From: a virus
Virus record (IMG/VR): IMGVR_UViG_3300042090_002079
Location: 1 to 54,664 of that record
DNA: 54,664 nucleotides
Direction: 5' to 3' (one strand)
Shown: piece after piece, positions 6,399 through 14,036 of the stretch
Position numbering within the stretch: position 1 is the stretch's first letter
Layout of the letters: every line of letters starts with the position of its first letter
Program-made: the position numbers and the translations under genes
Notes under the pieces: model-generated
What the model saw: only the letters and a program-made list of their open reading frames with translations
The model's database searches: none
What the model was told of the DNA's origin: nothing

Positions 6399-6902
6399 AT
6401 GAATCAGTATCGCGCCTGCACGGGCGAGTTCGAACTATGGCCAGCCGACGATACGCGCGGCTGGAAGCCGGTGCGCCGCGGCGTTTCGTTTGCCGAGGGC
6501 ATCGCCAAAGTAGCGCAGGGCAAGTGGATTCTGCATGAGCACCAGGGGCAGCTCTGGTATTTCCAGCTCGTCCCCAAGCCGCGATTGCCGCAAAAGCAAT
6601 CGCGTCGTTTCTCACCGACGACGATCACGGCGCGCGAGAGCTTGCTCAGCGCCTCGGGCGGATCGGCGACGGCGAAGATGGATGAAAACGATCCGCGCCG
6701 GCTGCGGCGGTATCGCAAGAAGGACGATTCCATCTCGCCGATTTCCGGAATGCCGTTTAAGCCGCTGGCTCCTGAAGATGCGGTGGAACGCGCGCAGGCG
6801 AAGGTGAGGCAGTGGCCGCATCCCGCATCGCGCATCGACGATGGAACCGGCGTGCCGGTATTCGGAGACCGCGCGGTGCGCGTGTATCCCAAACCTGCGT
6901 GA
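6399..6902 (+). CDS. Hypothetical protein, first gene of the late operon
   Basis: A 167-residue protein with an N-terminal compact part (YRACTGEFELW, then KVAQGKWILHEHQGQLWYFQ) and a charged C-terminus. ATG 6399 is chosen; in-frame ATGs at 6384 and 6348 are possible, the last lying inside a hairpin. Family unknown. Being first after the late promoter, it should be among the earliest late products. Confidence 0.5.
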   Translation: MNQYRACTGEFELWPADDTRGWKPVRRGVSFAEGIAKVAQGKWILHEHQGQLWYFQLVPKPRLPQKQSRRFSPTTITARESLLSASGGSATAKMDENDPRRLRRYRKKDDSISPISGMPFKPLAPEDAVERAQAKVRQWPHPASRIDDGTGVPVFGDRAVRVYPKPA

Positions 6903-6912
6903 GGAAAAAAGG

Positions 6913-7185
6913 ATGCCGACGCAAGCGTTGACGTGGGCTGTGCAGCAGGTGCAGTGGCCGTTTCTTCTGGGTGTGGTGATTGGGGCGGCGGCTTTGATCA
7001 GCGCGGTGCGCAGGATTGTGGATGCGACGCATGCGCTGGCCGCGCCGCTGCGGCAGTTCATCAGCGAGCATGACGTGCTGTGGGAGGACTACAACATCCG
7101 CACCGGCGGAGCGTACCGGCGGGCGACCGGCCGTGGAGCGCCGCCTGATCCCGAAGAGTTCTATGGACACGACAGGGACGAGTGA
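6913..7185 (+). CDS. Small single-span membrane protein
   Basis: The 90-residue protein starts at ATG 6913 behind GAGGAAAAAAGG. Residues about 15-37 (WPFLLGVVIGAAALISAV) form one membrane helix, followed by a soluble acidic C-terminus with GGAYRRATGRG. It could be a holin-like or accessory membrane protein; nothing decides this. It lies between a hypothetical gene and the HNH endonuclease. Confidence 0.55.
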   Translation: MPTQALTWAVQQVQWPFLLGVVIGAAALISAVRRIVDATHALAAPLRQFISEHDVLWEDYNIRTGGAYRRATGRGAPPDPEEFYGHDRDE

Positions 7186-7249
7186 TGCTGAAGCCTGAGG
7201 CTCTGTGCACTTGATGGTCGGTTGCTGTGCTTGATGCGTGAGGCTGTCG

Positions 7250-7657
7250 ATGCCGTTTGCCGCGAAGGTTCCATGCAAGGGCTGTCATCGTCCGGTGGAG
7301 AGCGGCTATTGCGCGGCATGCAAAGCGCAGGGCAGAGGCCGGGAGCCGAGGCCGAATTCAGCGCAGCGCGGTTACGGTTCGCGTTGGCAGAAGACGAGCG
7401 CTGCGTATCTGAGAGCGCACCCGATCGCGGTGGACTGGTTCGGCGAGCACGGCCAGCGGGTCTTTGCGGCGCAGGTTGTGGATCACATCGTTCCGCACAA
7501 GGGCGATATGAAGCTGTTCTGGGACCCGGAGAACTGGCAGGGGCTCACCAAGCGAGACCACGACAGGAAGACTGCTCTTGAGAACAGCGGACTGGGGCTC
7601 TGGGTAAATGCGGGGACTGCCGAGGCTCCCGCGATGCGCTGGCAACGGATGGGGTAG
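7250..7657 (+). CDS. HNH endonuclease of the terminase cluster
   Basis: The 135-residue protein carries the phage HNH pattern: GYGSRWQK, then VVDHIVPHKGD, LFWDPENWQGL and DHDRKT. These give the DH, the central Asn and the last H-x3-K positions of the beta-beta-alpha metal fold. HNH proteins next to terminase are needed with TerL for cleavage and packaging in HK97-like phages. The N-terminal CKGC...YCAAC zinc knuckle is present. The second knuckle is degenerate, since the usual HPLC/C and LCKxCH Cys are replaced. Start ATG 7250 is preferred to GTG 7238. Confidence 0.85.
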   Translation: MPFAAKVPCKGCHRPVESGYCAACKAQGRGREPRPNSAQRGYGSRWQKTSAAYLRAHPIAVDWFGEHGQRVFAAQVVDHIVPHKGDMKLFWDPENWQGLTKRDHDRKTALENSGLGLWVNAGTAEAPAMRWQRMG

Positions 7658-7735
7658 GGGTGCAAATCCCTGGAGACCATGGCGGCTAGACCGTTTTGGG
7701 GACATACTCACGTTTCCGCAAAATGAGAATTTTCC

Positions 7736-7757
7736 GGGAATTGCAACCCAAATTCCC
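7736..7757. other. Inverted repeat in the HNH-terS gap, possible packaging site region
   Basis: GGGAATT-gcaaccca-AATTCCC is a perfect 7-base inverted repeat in the 196-base gap before the small terminase, a usual place for cos or pac. A second short palindrome CCCTCC-T-GGAGGG follows at about 7804. Whether either is the packaging site is unknown. Confidence 0.3.
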
Positions 7758-7853
7758 AGTTTCATCGCATTGCTTCCTGCGACGCGCGCCAAACGCCGTT
7801 AAACCCTCCTGGAGGGCCCGTTAGAGCCAAATCCTCTTGCAAAGGTGTCGAAA

Positions 7854-8402
7854 ATGGCCAGACCGCCCAAACCGAAAGGCTTGCTTCTTCTCTCAGGCGC
7901 CGGAAGGAAAGACCCGAAGCGTATGGCGGCGCGTGCTAATGAGCCGGAACCCCCGAGTCTCAATATCGGCGAGCCGCCAGCCAAGTGGAAGCTGATCGAC
8001 GCCATGGCGATGCGAGCAGAGATGCTTTTCGCCGAGGAAAAGACGCTGAACGAGGTCGCGGCCGAGCTGGGCATCACTTGGGAGCACGCTCGCGAGCTTC
8101 GTGTGCAGCGGTCGAGCTACGCGGAGTGGGAAAAGCTTCGGGCGATCTGGTACGAATGTGCGGCCATGTGGCCCTGGAACACGTTCTCTGAGCGCCATAC
8201 GCTCGAGCGTTACTGCAACCTGAAGTTCAAAGAGGACGAAGGGAAGCTCAACAACACAGAGAAGCGTCTGATCCAGTCACTCTGCGTTGAGTTGGGGGGT
8301 ACCGGCGGCGGCCGCGCCAAGCTCGGCGGAGTACTCGCGCCCAACGGACCACTCAAGGGCAAGGATTCGCGCTCCCAGCTCCTGGCCAGGAAGTATGGAT
8401 GA
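7854..8402 (+). CDS. terS: Terminase small subunit (P27-like)
   Basis: The 182-residue protein opens with MARPPKPKGLLLLSG and NEPEPP, the typical N-terminus of the P27 family of small terminases. A predicted helix-turn-helix lies in the middle (LNEVAAELGITWEHARELRV). The second half (YECAAMWPWNTFSERHTLERYC) corresponds to the family's helical core. TerS recognises the packaging start and recruits TerL. ATG 7854 is chosen, with AAAGG upstream; GTG 7845 is nine bases earlier. The last residues (GGVLAPNGP) lead directly into terL. Confidence 0.8.
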   Translation: MARPPKPKGLLLLSGAGRKDPKRMAARANEPEPPSLNIGEPPAKWKLIDAMAMRAEMLFAEEKTLNEVAAELGITWEHARELRVQRSSYAEWEKLRAIWYECAAMWPWNTFSERHTLERYCNLKFKEDEGKLNNTEKRLIQSLCVELGGTGGGRAKLGGVLAPNGPLKGKDSRSQLLARKYG

Positions 8403-8410
8403 CCTAAGCG

Positions 8411-10102
8411 ATGTCCCGAGCCCGCTCCGTCGCCGAGAAGTACATCGCCGACGTGTTGCGAGACCGCATTCCGACCTCCAAGCTCGTGCGCCTGCAGATC
8501 GAGCGTCATGTCCGCGATCTCAAGAACGGCAGACAGCGCGGCCTGTTCTTCGATCGCAAGGCGGCGCAGCATGTCATCGACTATTTTCCCGATGTTCTGG
8601 TCGGCGTCGATGGCGAATTCGACGGCCTTCCGCTGGAACTGCCGCCCTGCTGGCAGGCATGTCTCTGGATTCTCTATGGCTGGAAGCGCAAGGACGACAA
8701 GGGCAAGCGCCGGCGCTTCAAATTTGCCTATAACGAATGGGGCCGCGGCAATCTCAAGTCGCTCGTAGCCTCCGGGCTCTGTCTGTATGAGCTGCATGCC
8801 TTCGGCGAGGCTGGCGCCCAGGTTTACGCGGCGGCCACCGACCGCAAAACCGCCCGTCTGGTGTTCGACACCGCGTCGCTGATGGCGCAGAAGTCCGATT
8901 ACCTGCGCGATCGGCTGATTATTTCCAAGGAGAACCTCTGCGTACCGGGGACTGCCTCCAAGTTCGAGCCGTGTGCCGCGGAAGACCAGAACCTGATGGG
9001 TCTCCGGCCGTCCTTTGTCTGTATCGACGAGCTGCACGTTCACCGCAGCTCCGGCGTGTGGGATGTTTTCTATTCGGCCATGGGCAAGCGGCGACAGCCG
9101 CTCATGTTCGCCATCACCAATAGTGGTTTCGACCGAAATTCGGTTTGCTATAGGCAGCGGGAGTACTCGGAAAAGGTCCTGCAGGGCATCGTGCCCGATG
9201 ACACCTGGTTTGCCTGGATCTGTGGCATCGACGACGAGGGCCAGGGCGATTTCAACTGGGAAGACGAGAGCAACTGGATCAAGGCCAACCCTTGCTTGGG
9301 CGGCGCCGTCCAGCTTGACGATCTGCGCCAGGCCGCTAAGAAAGCCAAGGAGGATCCAAGCTCTCTTAATGCTTTTCTGCGTTTCCGCCTGTGCGTCTGG
9401 ACTACAAACTTCTCGCATTGGATGCCCATGGATAAGTGGGACCTGTGTAAACTGCGCCTGACCTACGATCAACTCCGCGGCCGCCGCTGTTTTGGCGCGC
9501 TTGACCTGTCCACGACCACCGATATCGCGGCCTTCGTTCTGCTCTTCGAGCCTACTGACGAAGATCCGCTCTGGTATGTGCTCCCCTTCTTTTTCCTGCC
9601 CAAGGACAACATTGCGTTTCGCTGCCGGCGCGATCGCGTTCCTTATGACGTGTGGGAGCGCCATAACCTCTTTGAACTCACCGAAGGCAACATCATCGAC
9701 TACCGGTTCATTCGGGTCCGCGTCAACGCGCTGCGCGAGGACTTCGACATCGCGCAAATCGGCTTCGATCGCTGGAACTCCACTGAAATCGTTACACAGC
9801 TCGGCGAGGAAGACGGCTTCGAGATGCTGAAGGTCGGCCAGGGAATGGGCAGCCTCTTTGCTCCCACCAAGCGGCTGCTCGAGCTTGTGCTTACCCAGGA
9901 TATTGCCCACGGCGGCAATGAGATTCTGCGCTGGATGGCGTCGAACGTGATCGTGCAGATGGATCCGGCCGGCAACATCAAGCCCGACAAGAAGCGTTCG
10001 CGGGAAAAGATCGACGGCATCGTTGCGCTCATCATGGCTCTGTTCTGTGCCATGGCCGCGGGCGGCATGCAGTACACAGATCCAGAGGTTTCAGCAGCAT
10101 GA
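8411..10102 (+). CDS. terL: Terminase large subunit (HK97-type)
   Basis: The 563-residue packaging motor and nuclease. The ATPase half has a Walker A-like GRGNLKS at 111-117, which departs from the usual RKNGKS, Walker B FVCIDE at 202-207 and coupling motif FAITNSG at 233-239. The RNase-H-like nuclease half has acidic residues in ALDLS (D365), GFDRW (D453) and EKIDGI (D535). Length and order match HK97-type TerL. It packages DNA into proheads and cuts it, with TerS and HNH as neighbours. The 3' end overlaps the next gene. Confidence 0.9.
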   Translation: MSRARSVAEKYIADVLRDRIPTSKLVRLQIERHVRDLKNGRQRGLFFDRKAAQHVIDYFPDVLVGVDGEFDGLPLELPPCWQACLWILYGWKRKDDKGKRRRFKFAYNEWGRGNLKSLVASGLCLYELHAFGEAGAQVYAAATDRKTARLVFDTASLMAQKSDYLRDRLIISKENLCVPGTASKFEPCAAEDQNLMGLRPSFVCIDELHVHRSSGVWDVFYSAMGKRRQPLMFAITNSGFDRNSVCYRQREYSEKVLQGIVPDDTWFAWICGIDDEGQGDFNWEDESNWIKANPCLGGAVQLDDLRQAAKKAKEDPSSLNAFLRFRLCVWTTNFSHWMPMDKWDLCKLRLTYDQLRGRRCFGALDLSTTTDIAAFVLLFEPTDEDPLWYVLPFFFLPKDNIAFRCRRDRVPYDVWERHNLFELTEGNIIDYRFIRVRVNALREDFDIAQIGFDRWNSTEIVTQLGEEDGFEMLKVGQGMGSLFAPTKRLLELVLTQDIAHGGNEILRWMASNVIVQMDPAGNIKPDKKRSREKIDGIVALIMALFCAMAAGGMQYTDPEVSAA

Positions 10103-10296
10103 ACGATCGACCGCAGCCGCCCCGCAGCAAGCTTCTTACCTTCGCGCTCGACGCTGGAGTACTCGCCGGCGCGGCGCTCTTCGTTTTCGGGCTCTACCTG
10201 GTCTGGCATCCGCTGGCGCCGCTTGTTGGCGGCCTGCTGCTCGCCGCCGCTTGTGGTCTCGCTGGTTATGACCGGCTCCGCCGTGGAGAACGCTGA
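10099..10296 (+). CDS. Small two-span membrane protein
   Basis: A 65-residue protein between terL and portal with two hydrophobic helices (about residues 13-34 and 36-56) joined by a short HPLAP turn and ending in positive residues. ATG 10099 overlaps the terL stop and its own stop overlaps the portal start (TGATG). Similar tiny membrane proteins are found at this site in other phages with unknown role. Confidence 0.65.
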   Translation: MNDRPQPPRSKLLTFALDAGVLAGAALFVFGLYLVWHPLAPLVGGLLLAAACGLAGYDRLRRGER

Positions 10297-11954
10297 TGGC
10301 TCTCATCGAAAGCATCTCCCGCGGAGCCCTTGGACTCCGCGCCGATGTCAGTGGCACGCCCGCACCCTGGGATGACTACTGGTATAACCCGCTTGGTTCC
10401 GCGTCGGCCACAGGCATGCGCATCACCGAGGCGTCCGCCAAAAGGGTGGCCACCGTGCTCGCGTGTGTCGGTGTCATTGGCCGCAACATCGGCACTATGC
10501 CCATCAAGATTTACACGGAGGCGCCCGATGGGTCCAAGCGCCTGGTCACCAGCCACCCCATCTACCGTGTCCTCTATGAGCGGCCCAATGACCAGCAGAC
10601 TGCCTTCGAATTCAAGCAGCAGATGCAGGGTCATCTCGAGCTTCGCGGCAACGCCTACGCGGAAATCAAGCCCGGGTCGCGTGGCGCCGTAGACCAGCTC
10701 GTTCCCATGCATCCAGACCGCGTGCACGTTGAGCGCGCAAAACCTTCCGGGCGCCTGCTCTACAAGTACAACGATCCGCTTTCAGACAACACCCGCACCC
10801 TGGTGCAGGAAGAAGTCTTCCATCTGCGCAACTTTTCTGATGATGGCGCGGTCGGCCAGTCCACCATCGGCATGGCCTGTGACACCTTCGGCGTCGCCCT
10901 GGCCCAGCAGGATTACACGGCGCGGTTCTTGAAGAACGACGGCCGTCCCCCGTTCGTCTTTGAAGGCACCAACTTCAAGACCAAGGAAGATCGCGAAAAG
11001 TTTGTTCGCAACTGGCAGGAACAGCAGACCGGCGGCAACCGCGGCAAGGCCGGCGTTCTTCCGATCGGCGTCACGATCAAGGAGCTGGGCGTCAAGCCCA
11101 TCGACCAGCAGCTGCTGGATGCGCGCAAGTTTTCCCGCATCGAAATCTGTTCGATCTTCGGCGTTCCTCCGCACCTCATCGGCGAAACCGAAAAGACCGC
11201 CACCTACGCCAGCGTCGAGCAGTTCAATATCATGTACGCGGTCCACTGCATCCTGGCCCGGTGCGTGCTGTGGGAACAGGCCATCCAGCGCGATCTGATC
11301 ACCTCGGACAAATATTTTGCCAAGTTCTCCATGGCTGCCCTGCTGCGCGGAGATACCGCCAGCCGCTATGCCGCATATCACACGGCGATCGGGGACGGCT
11401 GGCTGTGCCAGGACGAGGCGCGCGCTCTGGAGGATATGAATCCGATTCCCGGCGGCATCGGGCGCCGCTACTGGCGTCCCGTCATCTGGGCGCCCCTAGA
11501 CCAGGTGGCCGTTCCTGCTGGCGTGCCAAAGGAAACGGCGGATACCACAGCCGATGATCCCAACGCCGGCGAGGAGGGCACTGATACGGGCGACGATACG
11601 GGTGCGACTGCGAATCCTGAAATTGTGCGCATGCAGCTGCAGCTCCTGGCCGCCGCGGTGGCCGATCGTTGCGTCCGCAAGGAAGTGGCCGCGCTGCGCA
11701 AAATGGTGGAGCGCGAGGCCGGCGACTACGAAGTGGAGGAGTTCTACGCGGCTCAGACGCAGTTTGTCGCGCAGGCTTTTAACCTCGACGCGCGAAAACT
11801 CGTGCCGGTGCAGCAGGCCACCTTTGAACGCGCCGGCGCCGTCTGTCAGTTGCTCGCCGCGGGCGACCGCGGCGCTGCCTACGACTACATTGACCGCCTC
11901 GCGGCAACCGAGCCGCTGAAACTCGCAGCCTTGATCACCGGAGGTTCCAAGTGA
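10296..11954 (+). CDS. Portal protein (HK97 family)
   Basis: The 552-residue protein has the HK97-portal pattern: an N-terminal AVxxCVxxI-like segment (VATVLACVGVIGRNIGTMP), HPIYRVLYERPND, LRGNAYAEI, the stem motif QQLLDARKF and IFGVPPHLIG. It forms the dodecameric ring at the head vertex through which DNA enters and leaves. After about residue 400 there is an acidic linker (DDPNAGEEGTDTGDD) and a helical C-terminus that many relatives lack. It couples directly to the protease gene. Confidence 0.9.
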   Translation: MALIESISRGALGLRADVSGTPAPWDDYWYNPLGSASATGMRITEASAKRVATVLACVGVIGRNIGTMPIKIYTEAPDGSKRLVTSHPIYRVLYERPNDQQTAFEFKQQMQGHLELRGNAYAEIKPGSRGAVDQLVPMHPDRVHVERAKPSGRLLYKYNDPLSDNTRTLVQEEVFHLRNFSDDGAVGQSTIGMACDTFGVALAQQDYTARFLKNDGRPPFVFEGTNFKTKEDREKFVRNWQEQQTGGNRGKAGVLPIGVTIKELGVKPIDQQLLDARKFSRIEICSIFGVPPHLIGETEKTATYASVEQFNIMYAVHCILARCVLWEQAIQRDLITSDKYFAKFSMAALLRGDTASRYAAYHTAIGDGWLCQDEARALEDMNPIPGGIGRRYWRPVIWAPLDQVAVPAGVPKETADTTADDPNAGEEGTDTGDDTGATANPEIVRMQLQLLAAAVADRCVRKEVAALRKMVEREAGDYEVEEFYAAQTQFVAQAFNLDARKLVPVQQATFERAGAVCQLLAAGDRGAAYDYIDRLAATEPLKLAALITGGSK

Positions 11955-13426
11955 AGATTCAGGAAATTCGCCGCGCGCTTAGCGGTAAGATGTGGTTTAT
12001 TCACGAGCCCAAGTTCAACGAGCTGCTCGCGTTCGCGGAACTGGCCTGCGAGGGCGGCGCCGCGTTCGAGCGCTTCCGCGCGCATGCCGTCGAGCAGCTC
12101 GCCGCGCAGGCTGCCCGCGCTCGCACTGTCGCCTCCGGCGGTTTCGGAGCGGTGGCCGTGGTCCCGCTCTACGGCATGCTGGCGCATCGAGGCTCGTTCT
12201 GGTCCATGTACTTTGGGGGAGCCACCGTGGAGAGCCTCACGGACCAGCTCCGCCAGGCGGTCAACGATCCCCTGGTTTCGGCAATCGTGCTTGACGTGGA
12301 TTCACCCGGCGGCGATGTCGAGGGTATCGATGAGCTGGCCAGCGAAATCTACCAGGCGCGCAAACAGAAGCCCGTCACCGCTGTTTCCAACTCGCTCTGC
12401 GCTTCGGCCGCCTACTATCTTGCCAGCCAGGCGTCGGAGATCCTGGTGAGCCCCAGCTCGCTCACCGGGTCCATCGGCGTTTACTGCGCGCACGAGGACG
12501 ACTCCAAATACCTTGACAACCTGGGCATCAAGATCACCCTCGTCAAGTACGGCGAGAATAAGGCGGAGGGCAATCCTTACGAGCCTCTCACGGATCCGGC
12601 GCGCGACCACATGCAGCAGATGGTGGATACCTTCGGCCAGATGTTCGATAAGGCCGTTGCGCGCGGCCGCGGTATGAAGGCCGAGGACGTGCACTCCAAG
12701 TTCGGCCAGGGCAGAGTCTTCGACGCCAAGAAGGCCGTGCAGCTGGGCATGGCAGACAAGGTCGGCACCTTCGACGATGCGCTGTTGAAGCATGGCGTCA
12801 CCCGAACGCCCGGCGCCCGCGGCGCTTCCGCCATCTGCGAGCATGTCTTCATCGGCGAACTGATCTCTGCCGGCGTTGATGCGAGCGGTAATTACGTGCA
12901 GGTCTTCGCGGCCGAAAAGAAGACCAAGCGGGTCGACGGCGAGGACCTGGAGAAGTCGGCTTTCGCCTACCGGCCCACGGACGAGCTCGACGATTGGCAC
13001 CTACCCATCGAATTCAGCGACGAGGAAAAAACCAAATCGCATATCCGCGACGCCATCGCCCGCTGGTCCTCGACGGACATGCCGGACAAGGACGAGAAGG
13101 AAAAGGCGCGCGGGCGAATCAAGGCTGCCGCCAAGAAGCACGGCATCGAACTGGCCGATGGAGATCTGCAGGGCGCAGCGAAAAAGAAGAAGGCCGACGG
13201 CACCGACGATGACGAGTACGCCGACGTCGATGATCCCGATCCGGACTCGGACGGTGACGGTGATTGCGCTTGCGCCTGCGGTCAGTGCAAGGCCGGCAAC
13301 TGTGAGATATGCAGCTGCGAGAACTGCGCCTGTGACGGCTGCGCCTGCGACGCCGCCACCAAGGCGCGCGAGAAAAAAGCCAGGAATGCCATCGAACGGC
13401 GCCGCCTGGAGATGGAAGCGGTTTAG
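11951..13426 (+). CDS. S49-family head maturation protease with Cys-rich tail
   Basis: The 491-residue protein has an SppA/S49 peptidase domain: LDVDSPGGDV near 115, nucleophile Ser152 in CASAAYYLAS and the probable base Lys204 in GENKAEGNP. It processes the capsid protein and itself during prohead maturation. Behind the protease, residues about 315-385 (KSAFAYRPTDELDDWHLP) form a separate DUF6582-like helical domain. Then comes an acidic stretch and a tail with eleven cysteines between about residues 446 and 470 (CACACGQC and onward). That tail is unusual for this family. Confidence 0.85.
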   Translation: MKIQEIRRALSGKMWFIHEPKFNELLAFAELACEGGAAFERFRAHAVEQLAAQAARARTVASGGFGAVAVVPLYGMLAHRGSFWSMYFGGATVESLTDQLRQAVNDPLVSAIVLDVDSPGGDVEGIDELASEIYQARKQKPVTAVSNSLCASAAYYLASQASEILVSPSSLTGSIGVYCAHEDDSKYLDNLGIKITLVKYGENKAEGNPYEPLTDPARDHMQQMVDTFGQMFDKAVARGRGMKAEDVHSKFGQGRVFDAKKAVQLGMADKVGTFDDALLKHGVTRTPGARGASAICEHVFIGELISAGVDASGNYVQVFAAEKKTKRVDGEDLEKSAFAYRPTDELDDWHLPIEFSDEEKTKSHIRDAIARWSSTDMPDKDEKEKARGRIKAAAKKHGIELADGDLQGAAKKKKADGTDDDEYADVDDPDPDSDGDGDCACACGQCKAGNCEICSCENCACDGCACDAATKAREKKARNAIERRRLEMEAV

Positions 13427-13429
13427 AGG

Positions 13430-13510
13430 TTTGAGGCACTGGGATGGTGACGGAGGAGAGCTCCGTACGGCGCTTGCCAAGGTCCGCCCCTGAAACAAAG
13501 GTGCCTCAAA
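13430..13510 (+). ncRNA. Candidate structured RNA between protease gene and tRNA
   Basis: A perfect 10-base stem, TTTGAGGCAC (13430-13439) with GTGCCTCAAA (13501-13510), encloses ACGGAG-gagag-CTCCGT (13450-13466) and GGC-gctt-GCC (13469-13478). That gives a multi-branched fold. It lies just after the protease stop. No coding frame explains it and no known RNA family is recognised. Confidence 0.4.
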
Positions 13511-13520
13511 GCACGGAAGC

Positions 13521-13548
13521 AGTCGTCAGTTTTCAGTCATCGGTTTGC
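13521..13548 (+). repeat. Heptanucleotide repeats
   Basis: AGTCGTC, AGTTTTC, AGTCATC and GGTTTGC follow one another with exact 7-base spacing before the small membrane-protein gene. Confidence 0.65.
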
Positions 13549-13561
13549 CGGAGTGCAGATA

Positions 13562-13753
13562 ATGGGATACGTTCCGCCAGCTTCGCCGCCGCGGCTTACG
13601 CGTCAAGGTATCGTGTCTTCGCTGGCTGTGGCAGGCCTTCCGTCCTGGGTCGAACGGACCCTCGTTTGCCTTCTCGTGGCGACGGGGCTTCTTGCCAGCG
13701 TTGGCGTCGGCCTCTTCGGCTATTTCTACATGCTCTATCGCTACGGCAGGTAG
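13562..13753 (+). CDS. Small membrane protein
   Basis: A 63-residue protein from ATG 13562 (GTG 13553 is an alternative). A hydrophobic helix (about residues 30-56: LVCLLVATGLLASVGVGLFG) is followed by YFYMLYRYGR. Topology would be N-out or N-in with one long span. It lies between the protease and the tRNA gene. A holin-like role is possible but unsupported. Confidence 0.5.
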   Translation: MGYVPPASPPRLTRQGIVSSLAVAGLPSWVERTLVCLLVATGLLASVGVGLFGYFYMLYRYGR

Positions 13754-13762
13754 GGTACTTTC

Positions 13763-13837
13763 GGGTCCGTAGGCTCAACGGTAAACCGGCGGTCTCCAAA
13801 GCCGCTTTTGTTGGTTCGAATCCAGCCGGTCCCGCCA
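13763..13837 (+). tRNA. tRNA-Trp (anticodon CCA)
   Basis: A 75-nt cloverleaf with encoded CCA end. Acceptor GGGTCCG/CGGTCCC pairs at six of seven positions, with a T-T mismatch at pair 4. The anticodon arm is GCGGT-CTCCAAA-GCCGC with CCA at 13796-13798. The variable loop is TTTT, and the T arm is GTTGG-TTCGAAT-CCAGC. The D stem GGCT/AACC has a C-A mismatch. It lies in the late operon between head genes and is followed within 15 bases by a terminator. Phage tRNAs supply codons in demand; here TGG. Confidence 0.75.
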
Positions 13838-13851
13838 CATTTCGATTTTAG

Positions 13852-13878
13852 AAAGCTCCGCCGCCGCGGAGCTTTTTT
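13852..13878 (+). terminator. Intrinsic terminator after tRNA
   Basis: AAAGCTCCGC-cgcc-GCGGAGCTTT is a perfect 10-base stem running into six T. It follows the tRNA, so the capsid genes downstream need readthrough, antitermination or another promoter. Further short hairpins follow in 13879-14012 (GGAGC-CAAA-GCTCC and CCGGGG-CAGGT-CCCCGG). Confidence 0.85.
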
Positions 13879-14012
13879 GTTGCCCGTAAGTTCTGGGAGC
13901 CAAAGCTCCTCGCCTCCGCGCTCAAACGCCGCCCAATGGCGGACTGCCGCAGCGCTCGATTTCAACCCGCGATTAGCGGCCGGGGCAGGTCCCCGGTCCT
14001 TAGTCCCACCCT

Positions 14013-14035
14013 GTTTTTCGACAAAGGAGAAAAAC
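14013..14035 (+). promoter_or_regulatory. Shine-Dalgarno hairpin before major capsid gene
   Basis: GTTTTTC (14013-14019) pairs perfectly with GAAAAAC (14029-14035). The nine-base loop GACAAAGGA carries the ribosome site, and ATG follows two bases after the stem. Confidence 0.6.
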
Positions 14036-14036
14036 A

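Noticed and set aside
8210-9910. 566-codon minus-strand open frame opposite the large terminase
   Set aside because: Antisense shadow of terL, which has all expected motifs.
13444-13851. 135-codon plus-strand frame spanning the tRNA-Trp
   Set aside because: It crosses the structured RNA candidate, the small membrane-protein gene and the tRNA; no ribosome site and no protein-like pattern.
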